From Cellulomonas aerilata (GTDB lineage: Bacteria; Actinomycetota; Actinomycetes; Actinomycetales; Cellulomonadaceae): DNA of 64,000 nt. Every line of letters starts with the position of its first letter. Positions within the stretch are counted from its first letter, which is position 1. The notes beneath the pieces are model-generated. The model was not told the DNA's origin and did no database searches. It was given only the letters and a program-made list of their open reading frames with translations. Shown here in pieces: positions 56,060 through 64,000 of the stretch. The position numbers were made by a program, and so were the translations under genes. The stretch spans positions 1 to 64,000 of the forward strand of contig NZ_BJYY01000013.1 of NCBI RefSeq assembly GCF_007991755.1, in the 5' to 3' direction.

Positions 56060-57746
56060 GGGTCTCAGCGCAACGTGACACAACCGGCGAGGTAGTCGCT
56101 CAAGCCGCTTTACCGAAGTCTCGAACGTGTGGAGCGCTTCCCGTCGACGCACAGTCAGTCGGACAATTCTGACCGCCCCGCCCCGCCCCCGCCGCTCGCT
56201 CATCGGCATGACCGCCAAGCCCAGGTGAAGCCCGCTACGCCGCACCAGGATGTGGAGCCGTGTCGCACATCAGGTGGCGGACGACTGTCGCGCATCAACC
56301 GACGGAGGACACGTGCGACTCCCCGCACTGCCGCATCGGGCTGTGAGGGATCAAGGCGCCGGATGCGCCCGCGCTCGGCCCGCGGGCGGCGCCGGCGGGC
56401 CGTCCTCGGCCGGGCTGAGGGTGTCCCCGGGATCCCGCACCCCACTTGCCCAGGGCGCCCCGCGTGGACGCCAGTCGAAGCGTCCGTTCGCATGCCGGGT
56501 GCGTCCTACCTCGTCTCCCGTCGTCGTACCAAGGTGGGATGGACCACCCCTGACCCGCGGCCGAGAGTCTCCGGACCACGTCGGCGCGGATGGTCGGCAG
56601 CCTCCAGTCGAACGGTGTCGGCCGGCCTCGAAGACCGCGAGCGTGCGAGGTTCACACCCATCCATGAAGAGGTCTGGTGTTCGTGGGTCAGGGGCCTCAC
56701 ACGAGCGCGGCAAGGCGCCGACCACGGCAGAAGCTAGCGCGCACCCGTGTCGGCCCCGGCTGGTCGTGAGCAAGATGAGCACCTTCGTCCGCGACCTGAC
56801 GACGAGCTTGCCGTAGTCCCTGCCAGCCAGCAGATGAGGAAGCTTCCCCCTGACCTCCGGGATGATCACTGCTACTGGCGCATGATCACCGGGATCGCGC
56901 AACATACCCCTGACACCCTGGGTCCGGTCCAGGACGCGACCTTCCAATTCATGACCTACCCGGACAATTTTCAACGGATCGAACTCCACCATCCCTTTGT
57001 CGAATGCCGGAGCTCGGTCAGCCGCGCGGCGAGGTGCTCGAAGGTCTTGAGCCGGGAAGCGTCGCGTTCTGCGTGGCTCAACGCATTGTGGTGTACCTCA
57101 GCGAAAGCTCATCGCTTGACGGCCGCTTCTCGCCGACCATGCCAGACTTGGACAGCGTGTGACCGGCGCCGTCGCGGACCGCGAAGAGTTGTGGCCTGGT
57201 AAGAAATCACCCACCCGCGGAAGCGTGGCCTTGACCCGGAAGGAAGGCAGGAGGCCGCATGCCAGGCGACTTCGACGTCCCGATCTCCGAAGACGAGCTC
57301 GAGCTGCTCGAGCCGGTCGGCTGCTGCTGTGAATGGCCAGCCCGATGAGCGGGTAACCCTGCTGTACCAGGACATGTACGCTCGCCAGAGTTCAGTCCGA
57401 ACAGATCAGTGACGTCTTCGTCCGTGACTTCTACTCCTGGACCGATGACCGCACACCGCCTCCTCGTCGCGAACGTGGAGGTCCGCTCCAGCGCCGCTGC
57501 AAATCTGCGTTCGTCCCCCGACCAAGTCACACGGCGTCGGTCATCCCCGTCCTGGTGCACCGCACTCTCGAGAGATCGCCGTTGCGGGGGCTCCACAAGC
57601 ACGTCACCTCCGCCGCCGGCCCTGCGCCGAGCATCCGCACGGGCTCCGGCCCGGCCCGGCCCGAGCGCGCCCACGGCGTCGCTATGCGACCACCCTTGAC
57701 CCGGACCTCCGTCGCGCTCCCGGTTCGCTCATTCCTGCGGGTGACC
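56060..57746. other. gene-poor debris region
   Basis: About 1.7 kb with no intact gene I can support. Pieces that look like coding remnants are: minus-strand HNALSHAERDASRLKTFEHL then AARLTELRHS near 57100-56990; minus-strand GKLPHLLAGRDYGKLVVRSR near 56840-56790; and plus-strand MPGDFDVPISEDELELLEPV at 57259-57318, followed by TLLYQDMYARQ near 57360. I do not recognise their families. One dispersed-motif copy lies at 56203. The whole looks like decayed mobile or cargo DNA. Confidence 0.55.
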
Positions 57747-57802
57747 CTTCCACACTGGCTGCGCGAGTTGGATTCTCGTCACCCGTTCCAGCACGAGAGC
57801 CC
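57747..57802 (+). repeat. attachment-site repeat, copy 3
   Basis: Matches the tRNA-Gly 3' part at 42765-42820 in 50 of 56 positions. Just before it, GCGGGTG at 57737-57743 repeats the tRNA acceptor 5' strand while the D arm is missing, so it is a tRNA-like remnant and not a working tRNA. Confidence 0.85.
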
Positions 57803-57990
57803 AGGTCACCAGCATGGCCCGGAGGCTGGCCTTTCTCGTTCGTCGAGGCCCGCAGCCGGGCTCGTGCAACCACCGTGCGACGACCACAACTCTCGCTCGG
57901 GTCTCAGCAGGGCTCACCGGTGAGTGAGCTCCCGTGACCACGTCCGTGGCGTGCTGGTGGATCAGCACGGCCCGACGGAGGCGCCCCGCG
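57803..57990 (-). pseudogene. tyrosine recombinase remnant C
   Basis: The minus strand reads RRAVLIHQHATDV, the RAALIYQHAT block around the catalytic Tyr (here His) of the same integrase family, then decays before the attachment copy. Its DNA also resembles the stretch around 47735-47765 next to remnant B (GCAGCC...CTCGTGCAA...ACCGTGC), pointing to a common origin. Confidence 0.65.
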
Positions 57991-58016
57991 ACATGCGACG
58001 CCCCGCGACATGCGAC
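57983..58016. repeat. 17-bp tandem repeat
   Basis: Two exact copies of GCCCCGCGACATGCGAC stand head to tail just beyond integrase remnant C and before the end of the hydrolase gene. Probably slippage. Confidence 0.8.
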
Positions 58017-58037
58017 GACGTCGCGAGAGGCTTCCGG

Positions 58038-58982
58038 CTACCGGCTGTCGGTGGCGGCGAGGAAGCCGAGCAGGTGTCGGACGACGACCTCGGGCTGCTC
58101 CTCGGCAAGGTAGTACCCCGCCCCAGGAACGTGTTCGAGCGTGACATCGTCCGCATACGGCTCGTAGCCGTGCAACAGCCCCGGATGGCCGGCCGCGTCG
58201 CGGTCGCCGGCGTAGAGCACGGTGCCGTACAGCTGCAGGGTCGGCGTGACCAGGCGCATCCCGCGGTACGCGCCGGCCGCAGCACGGCGGTTGGCGCCGA
58301 GGGCGAACGACCGGTAGAGAGCGGCCGCCGCGCGGGCGCGCGACGGCTCGCGCAGCCGGCCCAGGAAGAGCTCGAGGTCCTCGGCCGACCAGACACCGAT
58401 GTCGTCCGTGTCGCCGACCATCATCCGTCGCGGGATCCACTGATGCCCGCGGCTGACGACCAGCGGCCCGAGCAGCGGGGCGGCCGTGGCGAACGACGGC
58501 CAGAGCCGCCACACCTCGGCCAGAACCCGGAGCGACGGTCTCGGCCATGGGTGGGGTGCGGCCATGCACACGAATCGCCGGACCCGTGACGGATGGGTGA
58601 GGCACAGCCGGTAGCCCAGGATGCCGCCGATGTCGAGCCCCGCCAGGTGCACCTGGTGCAGACCGAGCGCGTCCAGGAGCCCCACGAGGTCCGCGACGAG
58701 CTGGTCCTCGGTGTAGCCGTGCTGCGGCGCGTCGGTCCAGCCGGCGCCACGCAGGTCCGGAGCGAGGACGCGGTAGTGCTCGGCCAGTGCGGGGAGAACC
58801 TTGCGCCAACCCCACCAGTGCTGCGGGAAGCCGTGCAGCAGGACCAAGGGCTCGCCCGTCCCGGCCTCAGCCATGTGCACGCGCAAGCCGGGCAGCTCCA
58901 GGAACCGGTGCCGGACGCCGTCGAGCGGCGGGAACGGCCCGAGCCCGCCCGGTGCACCGATCTCCCCGCGAGGGGCATCCAT
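58038..58982 (-). CDS. alpha/beta hydrolase, epoxide-hydrolase-like, catalytic His changed
   Basis: 314-residue alpha/beta hydrolase: LLHGFPQHWWGWR holds the oxyanion HG pair, LAGLDIGG the nucleophile Asp117 of epoxide hydrolases and dehalogenases. The usual base, His in a VPGAGHxLxEExPE context, reads Tyr290 (VPGAGYYLAEEQPE), so normal catalysis should fail unless another residue takes over. ATG 58982 is the last Met before conserved sequence. It lies at the right rim of the mosaic region. Confidence 0.85.
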   Translation of the reverse strand: MDAPRGEIGAPGGLGPFPPLDGVRHRFLELPGLRVHMAEAGTGEPLVLLHGFPQHWWGWRKVLPALAEHYRVLAPDLRGAGWTDAPQHGYTEDQLVADLVGLLDALGLHQVHLAGLDIGGILGYRLCLTHPSRVRRFVCMAAPHPWPRPSLRVLAEVWRLWPSFATAAPLLGPLVVSRGHQWIPRRMMVGDTDDIGVWSAEDLELFLGRLREPSRARAAAALYRSFALGANRRAAAGAYRGMRLVTPTLQLYGTVLYAGDRDAAGHPGLLHGYEPYADDVTLEHVPGAGYYLAEEQPEVVVRHLLGFLAATDSR

Positions 58983-59180
58983 GCGACGGACGCTACTCCC
59001 GCTCCCGAGGCATGTACGGACGGTCGCAGAGGTGGAGCATCCGTCTCGGACCGACACGCTCGCCTCGCACGGCGACGGAGCCGGCGTGGTCGGTCGTCCT
59101 CACCGACCCGACGGTGCGAGGCGACGGTCCAGCCACTTCGACGCGGCTCCATCGGTGCTCCGCGTGTGTAGCGTGGCTCC

Positions 59181-59366
59181 ATGTCGGAGACGGATGGCAA
59201 GCGCGGTATGGGCAAGGTGGCAAAGCTGGCGGCAGGCGTCGTCGCGGCGAATGCTGAGCGCCTCGTTCAGGTGGGCAAAGATTCCGAGGTCCAGAAGGCC
59301 GCTTCGGAGCTCGCGAAGGCTGTCCGCAGAGCGTGGACTCCGAAGCCGCCCCTGGACCGACCCTGA
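59181..59366 (+). CDS. small helical protein, 61 residues
   Basis: 61-residue basic protein with a helix-forming centre (AKLAAGVVAANAERLVQVGK) and a Pro-rich end. No family recognised. There is no ribosome site; TAGCGT (TANNNT) at 59169-59174 lies six bases before the ATG, which would suit a leaderless transcript. A dispersed-motif copy begins three bases after the stop. Confidence 0.55.
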   Translation: MSETDGKRGMGKVAKLAAGVVAANAERLVQVGKDSEVQKAASELAKAVRRAWTPKPPLDRP

Positions 59367-59479
59367 CAGCGGCATGACCGTGCACTGGTGCGCGGCGGGG
59401 CCCGGGTCAAGGTGACGCTCCGCGGCTCCGTCCGCGGGATGGTGCAGCGACCACCCGGATCGTCCCCGCGTCACCGATC

Positions 59480-59890
59480 TCAGGTGGCAGTCAGAGCGAC
59501 GACGGCGAGTCGCCGGCTGACCTTCGCCTGGTAGGCGGTGTAGTCGGTGACCTCGTCGTTGAGGCGCCGCCACAGATGCTCGCGTTCCGGGCCTGTCACC
59601 TCTGCCCCGACCACCGCTGCGGACGCGCCGTCGATCTCGACCGTCGCCGGGCTCCCAGCTCGGAGGTTGAGCCACCAGCCAGGCTCCCAGTCCGCACCGC
59701 CGTTGGACGCGACGACAGTCCACCGCTCGCCGTCGGCGAGGTACGCCAGCGGCGTGGTCCGCGCCTTGCCGCTCGTGCGCCCGATCGTCGTGAGGAGAAG
59801 CAGGTCGGCGCCACGGAACCGGCGCGGTCTGATCCGGCGGACGACCGCGTTGGCAGCACGATTGACCAGGACGAATGCACGTCGATTCAT
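59480..59890 (-). CDS. DUF385/deazaflavin (F420)-dependent nitroreductase-like protein
   Basis: 136-residue protein of the split-barrel DUF385/Ddn family, whose members use F420H2 to reduce quinones or nitro compounds. It shows TTIGRTSGKARTTPLAYL, the F420-contact region, and VVASNGGADWEPGWWLNLRA, both diagnostic. ATG 59890 opens MNRRAFVLVN. It fits the F420 chemistry seen at 20701-22535. Confidence 0.88.
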   Translation of the reverse strand: MNRRAFVLVNRAANAVVRRIRPRRFRGADLLLLTTIGRTSGKARTTPLAYLADGERWTVVASNGGADWEPGWWLNLRAGSPATVEIDGASAAVVGAEVTGPEREHLWRRLNDEVTDYTAYQAKVSRRLAVVALTAT

Positions 59891-60028
59891 GAGCGCGATG
59901 GTAGAGAAGAGGCGTCTTCCCGGGGCGCGCTTGCGCGGGGCGATGCCGGCGAGTGCTCAGACCCTCCGCGCACCGACACCCACGCACCGGCGCGGCATGC
60001 ACGGCCAGACGCGGAAAGCGGCCTCGCT

Positions 60029-60523
60029 CTACGAGATGCTCCCGATGGACGCGATCTGGATCGTGAGGTCGTAGGCCAGGCTGGCGGCAAGTCCACCGAC
60101 GACCCACGGCCACGGCCGGCGCGCGAGCGCGCTGACCGCTGCGCCGGCGGCGTACACCGTCATGGCCACCGCGCCCGGCAGCCACGGGTTCTCCGGAGCT
60201 CCCAACGGCAGGAGGAGCCACGCTGTCACCCCGACGTGCACGCTGTCCTGCGGGCCGACGAGGCGGTGCAGCACGCCGGAGAACTGCAGCACCCCAGGAA
60301 GCCACAAGGCTGCGAACCCCATCGTCGCGGCGCCCCGGTGTCTCCTCATGGCTCCGGTCGGTCCCCACAGCAGTGTGCCGGCGCGGGCAGCCGCCCAGAA
60401 TGCCGCTCCGAGCGACACGAGCACGCCGAAGACCGGCAGGAAGAATCCGAGCGCGGGGGTCGTCAGAGCCGCGACTGCGAGCACTGTGGCGCGCGCCGAT
60501 CGATCCGCCCGGGGCGAGCTCAC
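60029..60523 (-). CDS. membrane protein of unknown function
   Basis: 164-residue protein with four to five hydrophobic segments (VLAVAALTTPALGFFLPVFG; LVSLGAAFWAAARAGTLLW; GFAALWLPGVLQFSGVLH; PGAVAMTVYAAGAAVSAL). No family recognised. GTG 60523 is a reasonable start but without a clear ribosome site; the frame is open further upstream. Confidence 0.55.
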   Translation of the reverse strand: MSSPRADRSARATVLAVAALTTPALGFFLPVFGVLVSLGAAFWAAARAGTLLWGPTGAMRRHRGAATMGFAALWLPGVLQFSGVLHRLVGPQDSVHVGVTAWLLLPLGAPENPWLPGAVAMTVYAAGAAVSALARRPWPWVVGGLAASLAYDLTIQIASIGSIS

Positions 60524-60591
60524 ACGAGGCAACGTAGCGGGTCCAGCGACCCGGCCTGTGCGGTAGCGACCGCCATGCCTGTGCCGGAGCC

Positions 60592-60788
60592 TCCTCGACC
60601 ACGCCCACGTACTCATGGCCCATCGTCGCGTGGTCCACGGGGTCGGCACCGCGGTAGGGCCACAGGTCGGACCCGCAGATGCAGGTCGCGGTGATCCTGA
60701 TGACCGCGTCGGTCGGGTCCACGATGGTCGGGTCGTCGCGGTCCTCGACCCGGACGTCGCCGGGGCCGTGCATGATCACGCCGCGCAT
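60592..60788 (-). pseudogene. zinc-dependent alcohol dehydrogenase, N-terminal stub
   Basis: A good start region (AGGAGAGG then ATG 60788) opens MRGVIMHGPGDVRVEDRDDP, and CICGSDLWPYRG and HATMGHEYVG are exact zinc-ADH motifs, including the catalytic Cys and the GHE motif. After about 65 residues the match stops and the frame goes on as unrelated Arg/Pro-rich sequence. So the enzyme is cut off after its first 65 residues. It is divergent from the XRE regulator, the usual layout for such a target gene. Confidence 0.8.
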
Positions 60789-60926
60789 GGGTTCCTCTCC
60801 TGGGTGGGTGATCCTCAGCGTCCGACCGATCCCGTGTTCGAGGGAGTGCCTGTCGTGGGGTGTACCGGCAGTGCACCCCACGACGGGGCCTCCCTCGCGG
60901 GCGGGGCTCGGCCTACGGTCGAGCGC

Positions 60927-61844
60927 ATGGACAACCGGTCGGACGTGCGCGAGTTCCTCATGACACGGCGAGCCAAGGTCACCCCCGAGGTGGCCGGCGT
61001 CGTCGGTGGCGTTCACCGGCGGGTCCCGGGTCTGCGCCGTAGCGAGGTCGCGGCGCTGGCGGGCGTGAGCGTCGAGTACTACGCGAAGCTCGAGCGCGGT
61101 GCGATCGGCGGGGCCTCGGCGTCGGTGCTCGACGCGATCGCCGGGGCGTTGCGCCTCGACGACACCGAGCGCGCGCACCTGTTCGATCTGGCCCGTGCGG
61201 CGGACGGCGTCCCGTCGTCGGGACGTGCCCGTCGGCGCGCTGCCCGGCCCGGAGTACCGCGCCCCAGCCTGCAGTGGGCGTTGGCCGCCATCACCGACGG
61301 CGTCGCGTTCGTGCGCGACCAGCGCCAGGACCTGCTGGCGACCAACGCCCTCGGCCGCGCGTTCTACTCCCCGGTCATCGGCGCCGGTGGACGCACGCCG
61401 AACCTGGCCCGGTTCCAGTTCCTCGATCCCGCGGCCCGGGAGTTCTACCCGGACTGGGAACGGTTCGCCGAGATGTGCGTGGCGATCATGCGCGCCGAGG
61501 CGGGCCGTGACCCGCACGACAAGGGCCTGCATGATCTCGTCGGCGAGCTGTCGACCCGCAGCGAGACCTTCCGCCGGCTGTGGGGTGCGCACGACGTGCG
61601 CAGCCACGGGTCCGGCACCAAGCGGTTCCACCACCCCGTGGTCGGTGAGCTCACGCTGGCGTACGAGGAGCTGGCGATCACCGCCGAGCCCGGCCAGGTG
61701 CTGATGGTCTACACCGCCGAGCCCGCCTCGCCGTCGGCCGAGCGCCTGCGCCTGCTCGCGTCCTGGACGGCCGAGCCCGCCGTCAGCGGGTCGAGGACCC
61801 TTGACGGTCCTTCCCACGCCGGGTCGGCGGGACAGGAGCGGTGA
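60927..61844 (+). CDS. XRE-family regulator with MmyB-like domain
   Basis: 305-residue regulator: N-terminal helix-turn-helix ([20 protein letters not shown], about residues 35-54) and a C-terminal MmyB-like ligand domain with [20 protein letters not shown] and [16 protein letters not shown]. Such proteins often control a divergent oxidoreductase gene; here that target is the truncated ADH. Its stop overlaps the acetyltransferase start by one base (TGATG). Confidence 0.9.
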   Translation: MDNRSDVREFLMTRRAKVTPEVAGVVGGVHRRVPGLRRSEVAALAGVSVEYYAKLERGAIGGASASVLDAIAGALRLDDTERAHLFDLARAADGVPSSGRARRRAARPGVPRPSLQWALAAITDGVAFVRDQRQDLLATNALGRAFYSPVIGAGGRTPNLARFQFLDPAAREFYPDWERFAEMCVAIMRAEAGRDPHDKGLHDLVGELSTRSETFRRLWGAHDVRSHGSGTKRFHHPVVGELTLAYEELAITAEPGQVLMVYTAEPASPSAERLRLLASWTAEPAVSGSRTLDGPSHAGSAGQER

Positions 61845-62428
61845 TGGAGCTGCAGGACTTCCTCGCGCACGTCGACCGCCGCGCCACCATCGAAGGCGGT
61901 TCCGACGAGCACGCCTTCATGCACCACGCGGCCCAGGCAGCACTTCGGGTCGTCGCGGAGCTCAACACCGGCTACCGGACCCCGCAGGAGGTGCGCGCCC
62001 TGCTGACGCGGTTGACCGGGCGGGCCGTCGACGAGTCGGTGACCGTCTTCCCGCCGTTCTACTGCGAGTTCGGCAAGAACCTCACGCTCGGAGCCGGCGT
62101 CTTCGTCAACATGGGCTGCCGCTTCCAGGACGCGGGCGGGATCACGATCGGCGACGGGACGCTGATCGGACACGGCAGCACCATCGTCACCCTGAACCAC
62201 GGGGTCGACCCGGCCCGGCGAGCCGACATGATCCCGGCGCCCGTGGTGATCGGCCGCTCGGTGTGGCTGGGCGCCTCGGTCACCGTCGTGCCCGGTGTCA
62301 CGATCGGCGACGGCGCGATCGTGGGCGCCGGCGCGGTCGTCACCAAGGACGTCCCGGCGAACGTAATCGTGGCCGGCGTCCCGGCTCGACTCATCCGCTC
62401 CACGGGATTCGACGCCTCCAACCCCTGA
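61844..62428 (+). CDS. maltose O-acetyltransferase-like hexapeptide acetyltransferase
   Basis: 194-residue enzyme of the LacA/Maa family with a left-handed beta helix of hexapeptide repeats ([38 protein letters not shown]). The catalytic His is in TLNHG. Transfers acetyl from acetyl-CoA to a sugar or similar alcohol. ATG 61844 has AGGAG; GTG 61841 is another option. It is coupled to the regulator gene before it. Confidence 0.9.
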   Translation: MELQDFLAHVDRRATIEGGSDEHAFMHHAAQAALRVVAELNTGYRTPQEVRALLTRLTGRAVDESVTVFPPFYCEFGKNLTLGAGVFVNMGCRFQDAGGITIGDGTLIGHGSTIVTLNHGVDPARRADMIPAPVVIGRSVWLGASVTVVPGVTIGDGAIVGAGAVVTKDVPANVIVAGVPARLIRSTGFDASNP

Positions 62429-62565
62429 GGAGCACTGCGGATCCCGGGTGCCGCGCGACGACCCAGGCGGCGATGAGCCCCTGGCCGCTCGCTCCGAGAG
62501 TCGCCAGGGCTCACCGGCGCACGAGGTGGCCGTCGAGAGCATCGGGGCGATGTACTGGACGGCCC

Positions 62566-63894
62566 ATGACTTCTTCGCAGACGGGCCCGTCCCCGTGGCG
62601 GCGGCTGGCGGCCTGGGCGTGGCCGGGTCGTCCCGCGCGCTGGCGCGATGTCCCCGCACGACTGGCACCCACGCTCGTCACCGTGGGTCGCCTGACCCTG
62701 GCGGCGGTCGTCTCGTACCTGATCTCCCTGCCTCTCACCGAGGGAGCAATCGACCTCACCGGTCCGCTGACGGCACTTCTGGTGGTGCAGGCCTCCGCGT
62801 TCTCGACCATCAAGATGGGTGCCGTCCGCGTGGGTGCGGTGCTCTCCGGCGTCCTGGTCGCCACGGTGCTGTCGACCGTCGTCGGCTTGACCTGGTGGAG
62901 CCTGGGGGCGGCGATCGCCGCGTCCTTGCTGCTCTCCAAGGTCCTCCGGCTGGGTGAGCAGGCCCTCGAGACCCCGATCAGCGCCATGCTGATCCTGGGC
63001 GTCACCAATCACGACGTGGCTGCCGAGGTCCGCATCCTCAACACCCTGATCGGCGCCGCGGTCGGTGTCGCGTTCAACCTCCTCTACCCGCCCGCCATGC
63101 CCACGGCCTCAGCCGGACGCGCCCTGCTGCGCGTGGCCGAGGGGGCAGCAGCTCCGCTGGACGCCGCCGCGGACGCACTGGAGAACGGCCCCGTCACCCG
63201 GGAGCGTGTCGAGGACTGGGTCGTCCGCGCACGGGCGGCCAACCGACTCGTCGCCGAGGCCACCGAGCGCATCGCCGCCCTCAGGGACAGCCGGCGGTTC
63301 AACCCCCGGGCCCTGGGCACCGCCGACGTCGAGCCGATACTCGCGTCCGGGCTGGACACCCTGGAGCATGCTCTGCTGTCCATCCGAGCCCTGTTCGCCG
63401 TGGTGCTCACCGAGCTGCCCAACGCCACGTCGGTGCGCGACGACCCGTACGGCGCCGAGCTGCGCACCGTCTTCGCCGTCGTCCTGCGGGACACCGCCGA
63501 GTGCCTGCGCAGCTTCGGGGGTCTCGTCGTCGCCGAGGCGGAGGACCGGGAGGAGGAGACCGAGCAGGCACTCGGTCAGAGCCTGGACGTGCTCCGCGAG
63601 ACCCAGGCCATCCTCACCGAGCTCATCATGGTCGACGCCGAGGCGAACACCTCGGCCTGGCTGCTGCGGGGCTCCATCCTCGCCGCGGTCGAGCAGGTCC
63701 TGTCCCGACTGAACCTCGAGGACCGCGCTCGGCTCCACCGGCGCTGGATGGAGGAGCAGGCCCGACGTCGGCTCGGAAGGCTCCCGCCCCTCATCGACGT
63801 CGTCCTCCCCCACCCCGACCGTCCCTTCCCGCGTGGCCTGGTGCGACCCGGACGTGGCGCGTCCCCGAACCGCCGGAGGCGGCGCGGCCGATGA
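62566..63894 (+). CDS. FUSC/aromatic acid exporter-like membrane protein
   Basis: 442-residue protein with six hydrophobic helices in the first 170 residues (for example LTLAAVVSYLISLPL, LLVVQASAFSTIKMG, LIGAAVGVAFNLLYPP) and a long helical cytoplasmic part, as in the FUSC/ArAE efflux family. The C-terminus is Arg-rich. ATG 62566 is used; the frame opens earlier without protein-like sequence. Substrate unknown. Confidence 0.82.
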   Translation: MTSSQTGPSPWRRLAAWAWPGRPARWRDVPARLAPTLVTVGRLTLAAVVSYLISLPLTEGAIDLTGPLTALLVVQASAFSTIKMGAVRVGAVLSGVLVATVLSTVVGLTWWSLGAAIAASLLLSKVLRLGEQALETPISAMLILGVTNHDVAAEVRILNTLIGAAVGVAFNLLYPPAMPTASAGRALLRVAEGAAAPLDAAADALENGPVTRERVEDWVVRARAANRLVAEATERIAALRDSRRFNPRALGTADVEPILASGLDTLEHALLSIRALFAVVLTELPNATSVRDDPYGAELRTVFAVVLRDTAECLRSFGGLVVAEAEDREEETEQALGQSLDVLRETQAILTELIMVDAEANTSAWLLRGSILAAVEQVLSRLNLEDRARLHRRWMEEQARRRLGRLPPLIDVVLPHPDRPFPRGLVRPGRGASPNRRRRRGR

Positions 63895-64000
63895 CCCGTG
63901 ATCACCTCGCCGACGTGCTGGCAGTCGTCGGGTTCCCCGTCTGGCCAGCTCGTCGGTCGCAGGTCCCCGGGCCCCGGGTCACAGCCAGCCGGAGGGCGAC
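63895..64000. other. right edge, no gene assigned
   Basis: After the exporter-like gene the last 106 bases hold a minus-strand frame stopping near 63902 that could be the end of a gene beyond the window, but nothing in it is recognisable. Confidence 0.3.

Larger units (their letters stand above)
43343..59380 (+). repeat. dispersed 12-bp motif GCGGCATGASCG, eight copies
   Basis: Copies lie at 43343, 44035, 45990, 46320, 47603, 53243, 56203 and 59369 (start positions; 47603 and 56203 begin T instead of G). All are on the plus strand, all fall in the mosaic region, and most are between genes. Copies at 45990, 53243 and 59369 share a longer ACAGCGGCATGA. The motif could be a recombination or insertion scar or a regulatory site; I know no described element with it. 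Confidence 0.6.

Noticed and set aside
53293-56790. ACGAAGGTGCTCAT shared by 53300 and the complement near 56780
   Set aside because: A 14-base match is expected by chance several times in 64 kb.
57737-57791. Possible second tRNA-Gly
   Set aside because: Acceptor and T arms can be drawn but the D arm and half of the anticodon arm are missing; it is an attachment remnant.

Overview
The window is chromosomal DNA of a very GC-rich actinobacterium. Supporting signs are the tig-clpP1-clpP2-clpX order, a T-box in front of ileS, F420-linked enzymes, GAF-ANTAR and STAS/RsbW-type regulators, many GTG starts and ATGA/GTGA gene overlaps. The gene content would suit Cellulomonas or a close relative, but that genus guess is inference.

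Left part (1-26650). A phosphotransferase-dependent dihydroxyacetone kinase set (dhaK-dhaL-dhaM, minus strand) is followed by folC and ileS; ileS has a T-box leader. Next come two sulfur-acquisition units on the minus strand. The first is a peptide/opine-type ABC transporter (substrate-binding protein, two permeases, a double ATPase) in one overlapping operon with an NtaA/DmoA-type flavin monooxygenase and an SfnB-type oxidoreductase. The second is an SsuE-type FMN reductase. Each is preceded by a short open reading frame ending in A-x-S-C-R, which looks like a pair of cysteine-sensing leader peptides. Then follow an SDR, an HhH-GPD protein, a DUF3237 protein, cofE overlapping an F420-dependent oxidoreductase, valS, and a Rv2629-like ribosome-associated protein.

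Middle part (26651-42808). A polar amino-acid ABC transporter, an SGNH hydrolase next to a TetR regulator with a clear palindromic operator, a long-chain acyl-CoA synthetase, chorismate mutase, the clpX/clpP2/clpP1/tig chaperone-protease group, hrpB helicase, tRNA-Pro(TGG), DUF3105 and DUF305 membrane-anchored proteins, and tRNA-Gly(TCC).

Right part (42809 to about 60800) is a mosaic built up at tRNA-Gly. Decayed tyrosine-recombinase pieces occur four times; three are C-terminal pieces, two of them beside clear copies of the tRNA 3' end (42765-42820 and 57747-57802) and one beside a weak copy near 47625. Between them lie small cargo genes (GNATs, an AraC regulator with a DHFR-like reductase, a flavodoxin-like protein), a carotenoid group (glycosyltransferase, UbiA prenyltransferase, CrtI-type oxidoreductase, idi), a regulatory group (two GAF-ANTAR proteins, STAS protein, RsbW-like ATPase), pseudogenes (VOC protein, alcohol dehydrogenase) and about 1.7 kb of debris. 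A 12-bp motif, GCGGCATGASCG, recurs eight times across this part. The window closes with an XRE/MmyB regulator, a maltose O-acetyltransferase-like protein and an aromatic-acid-exporter-like membrane protein.
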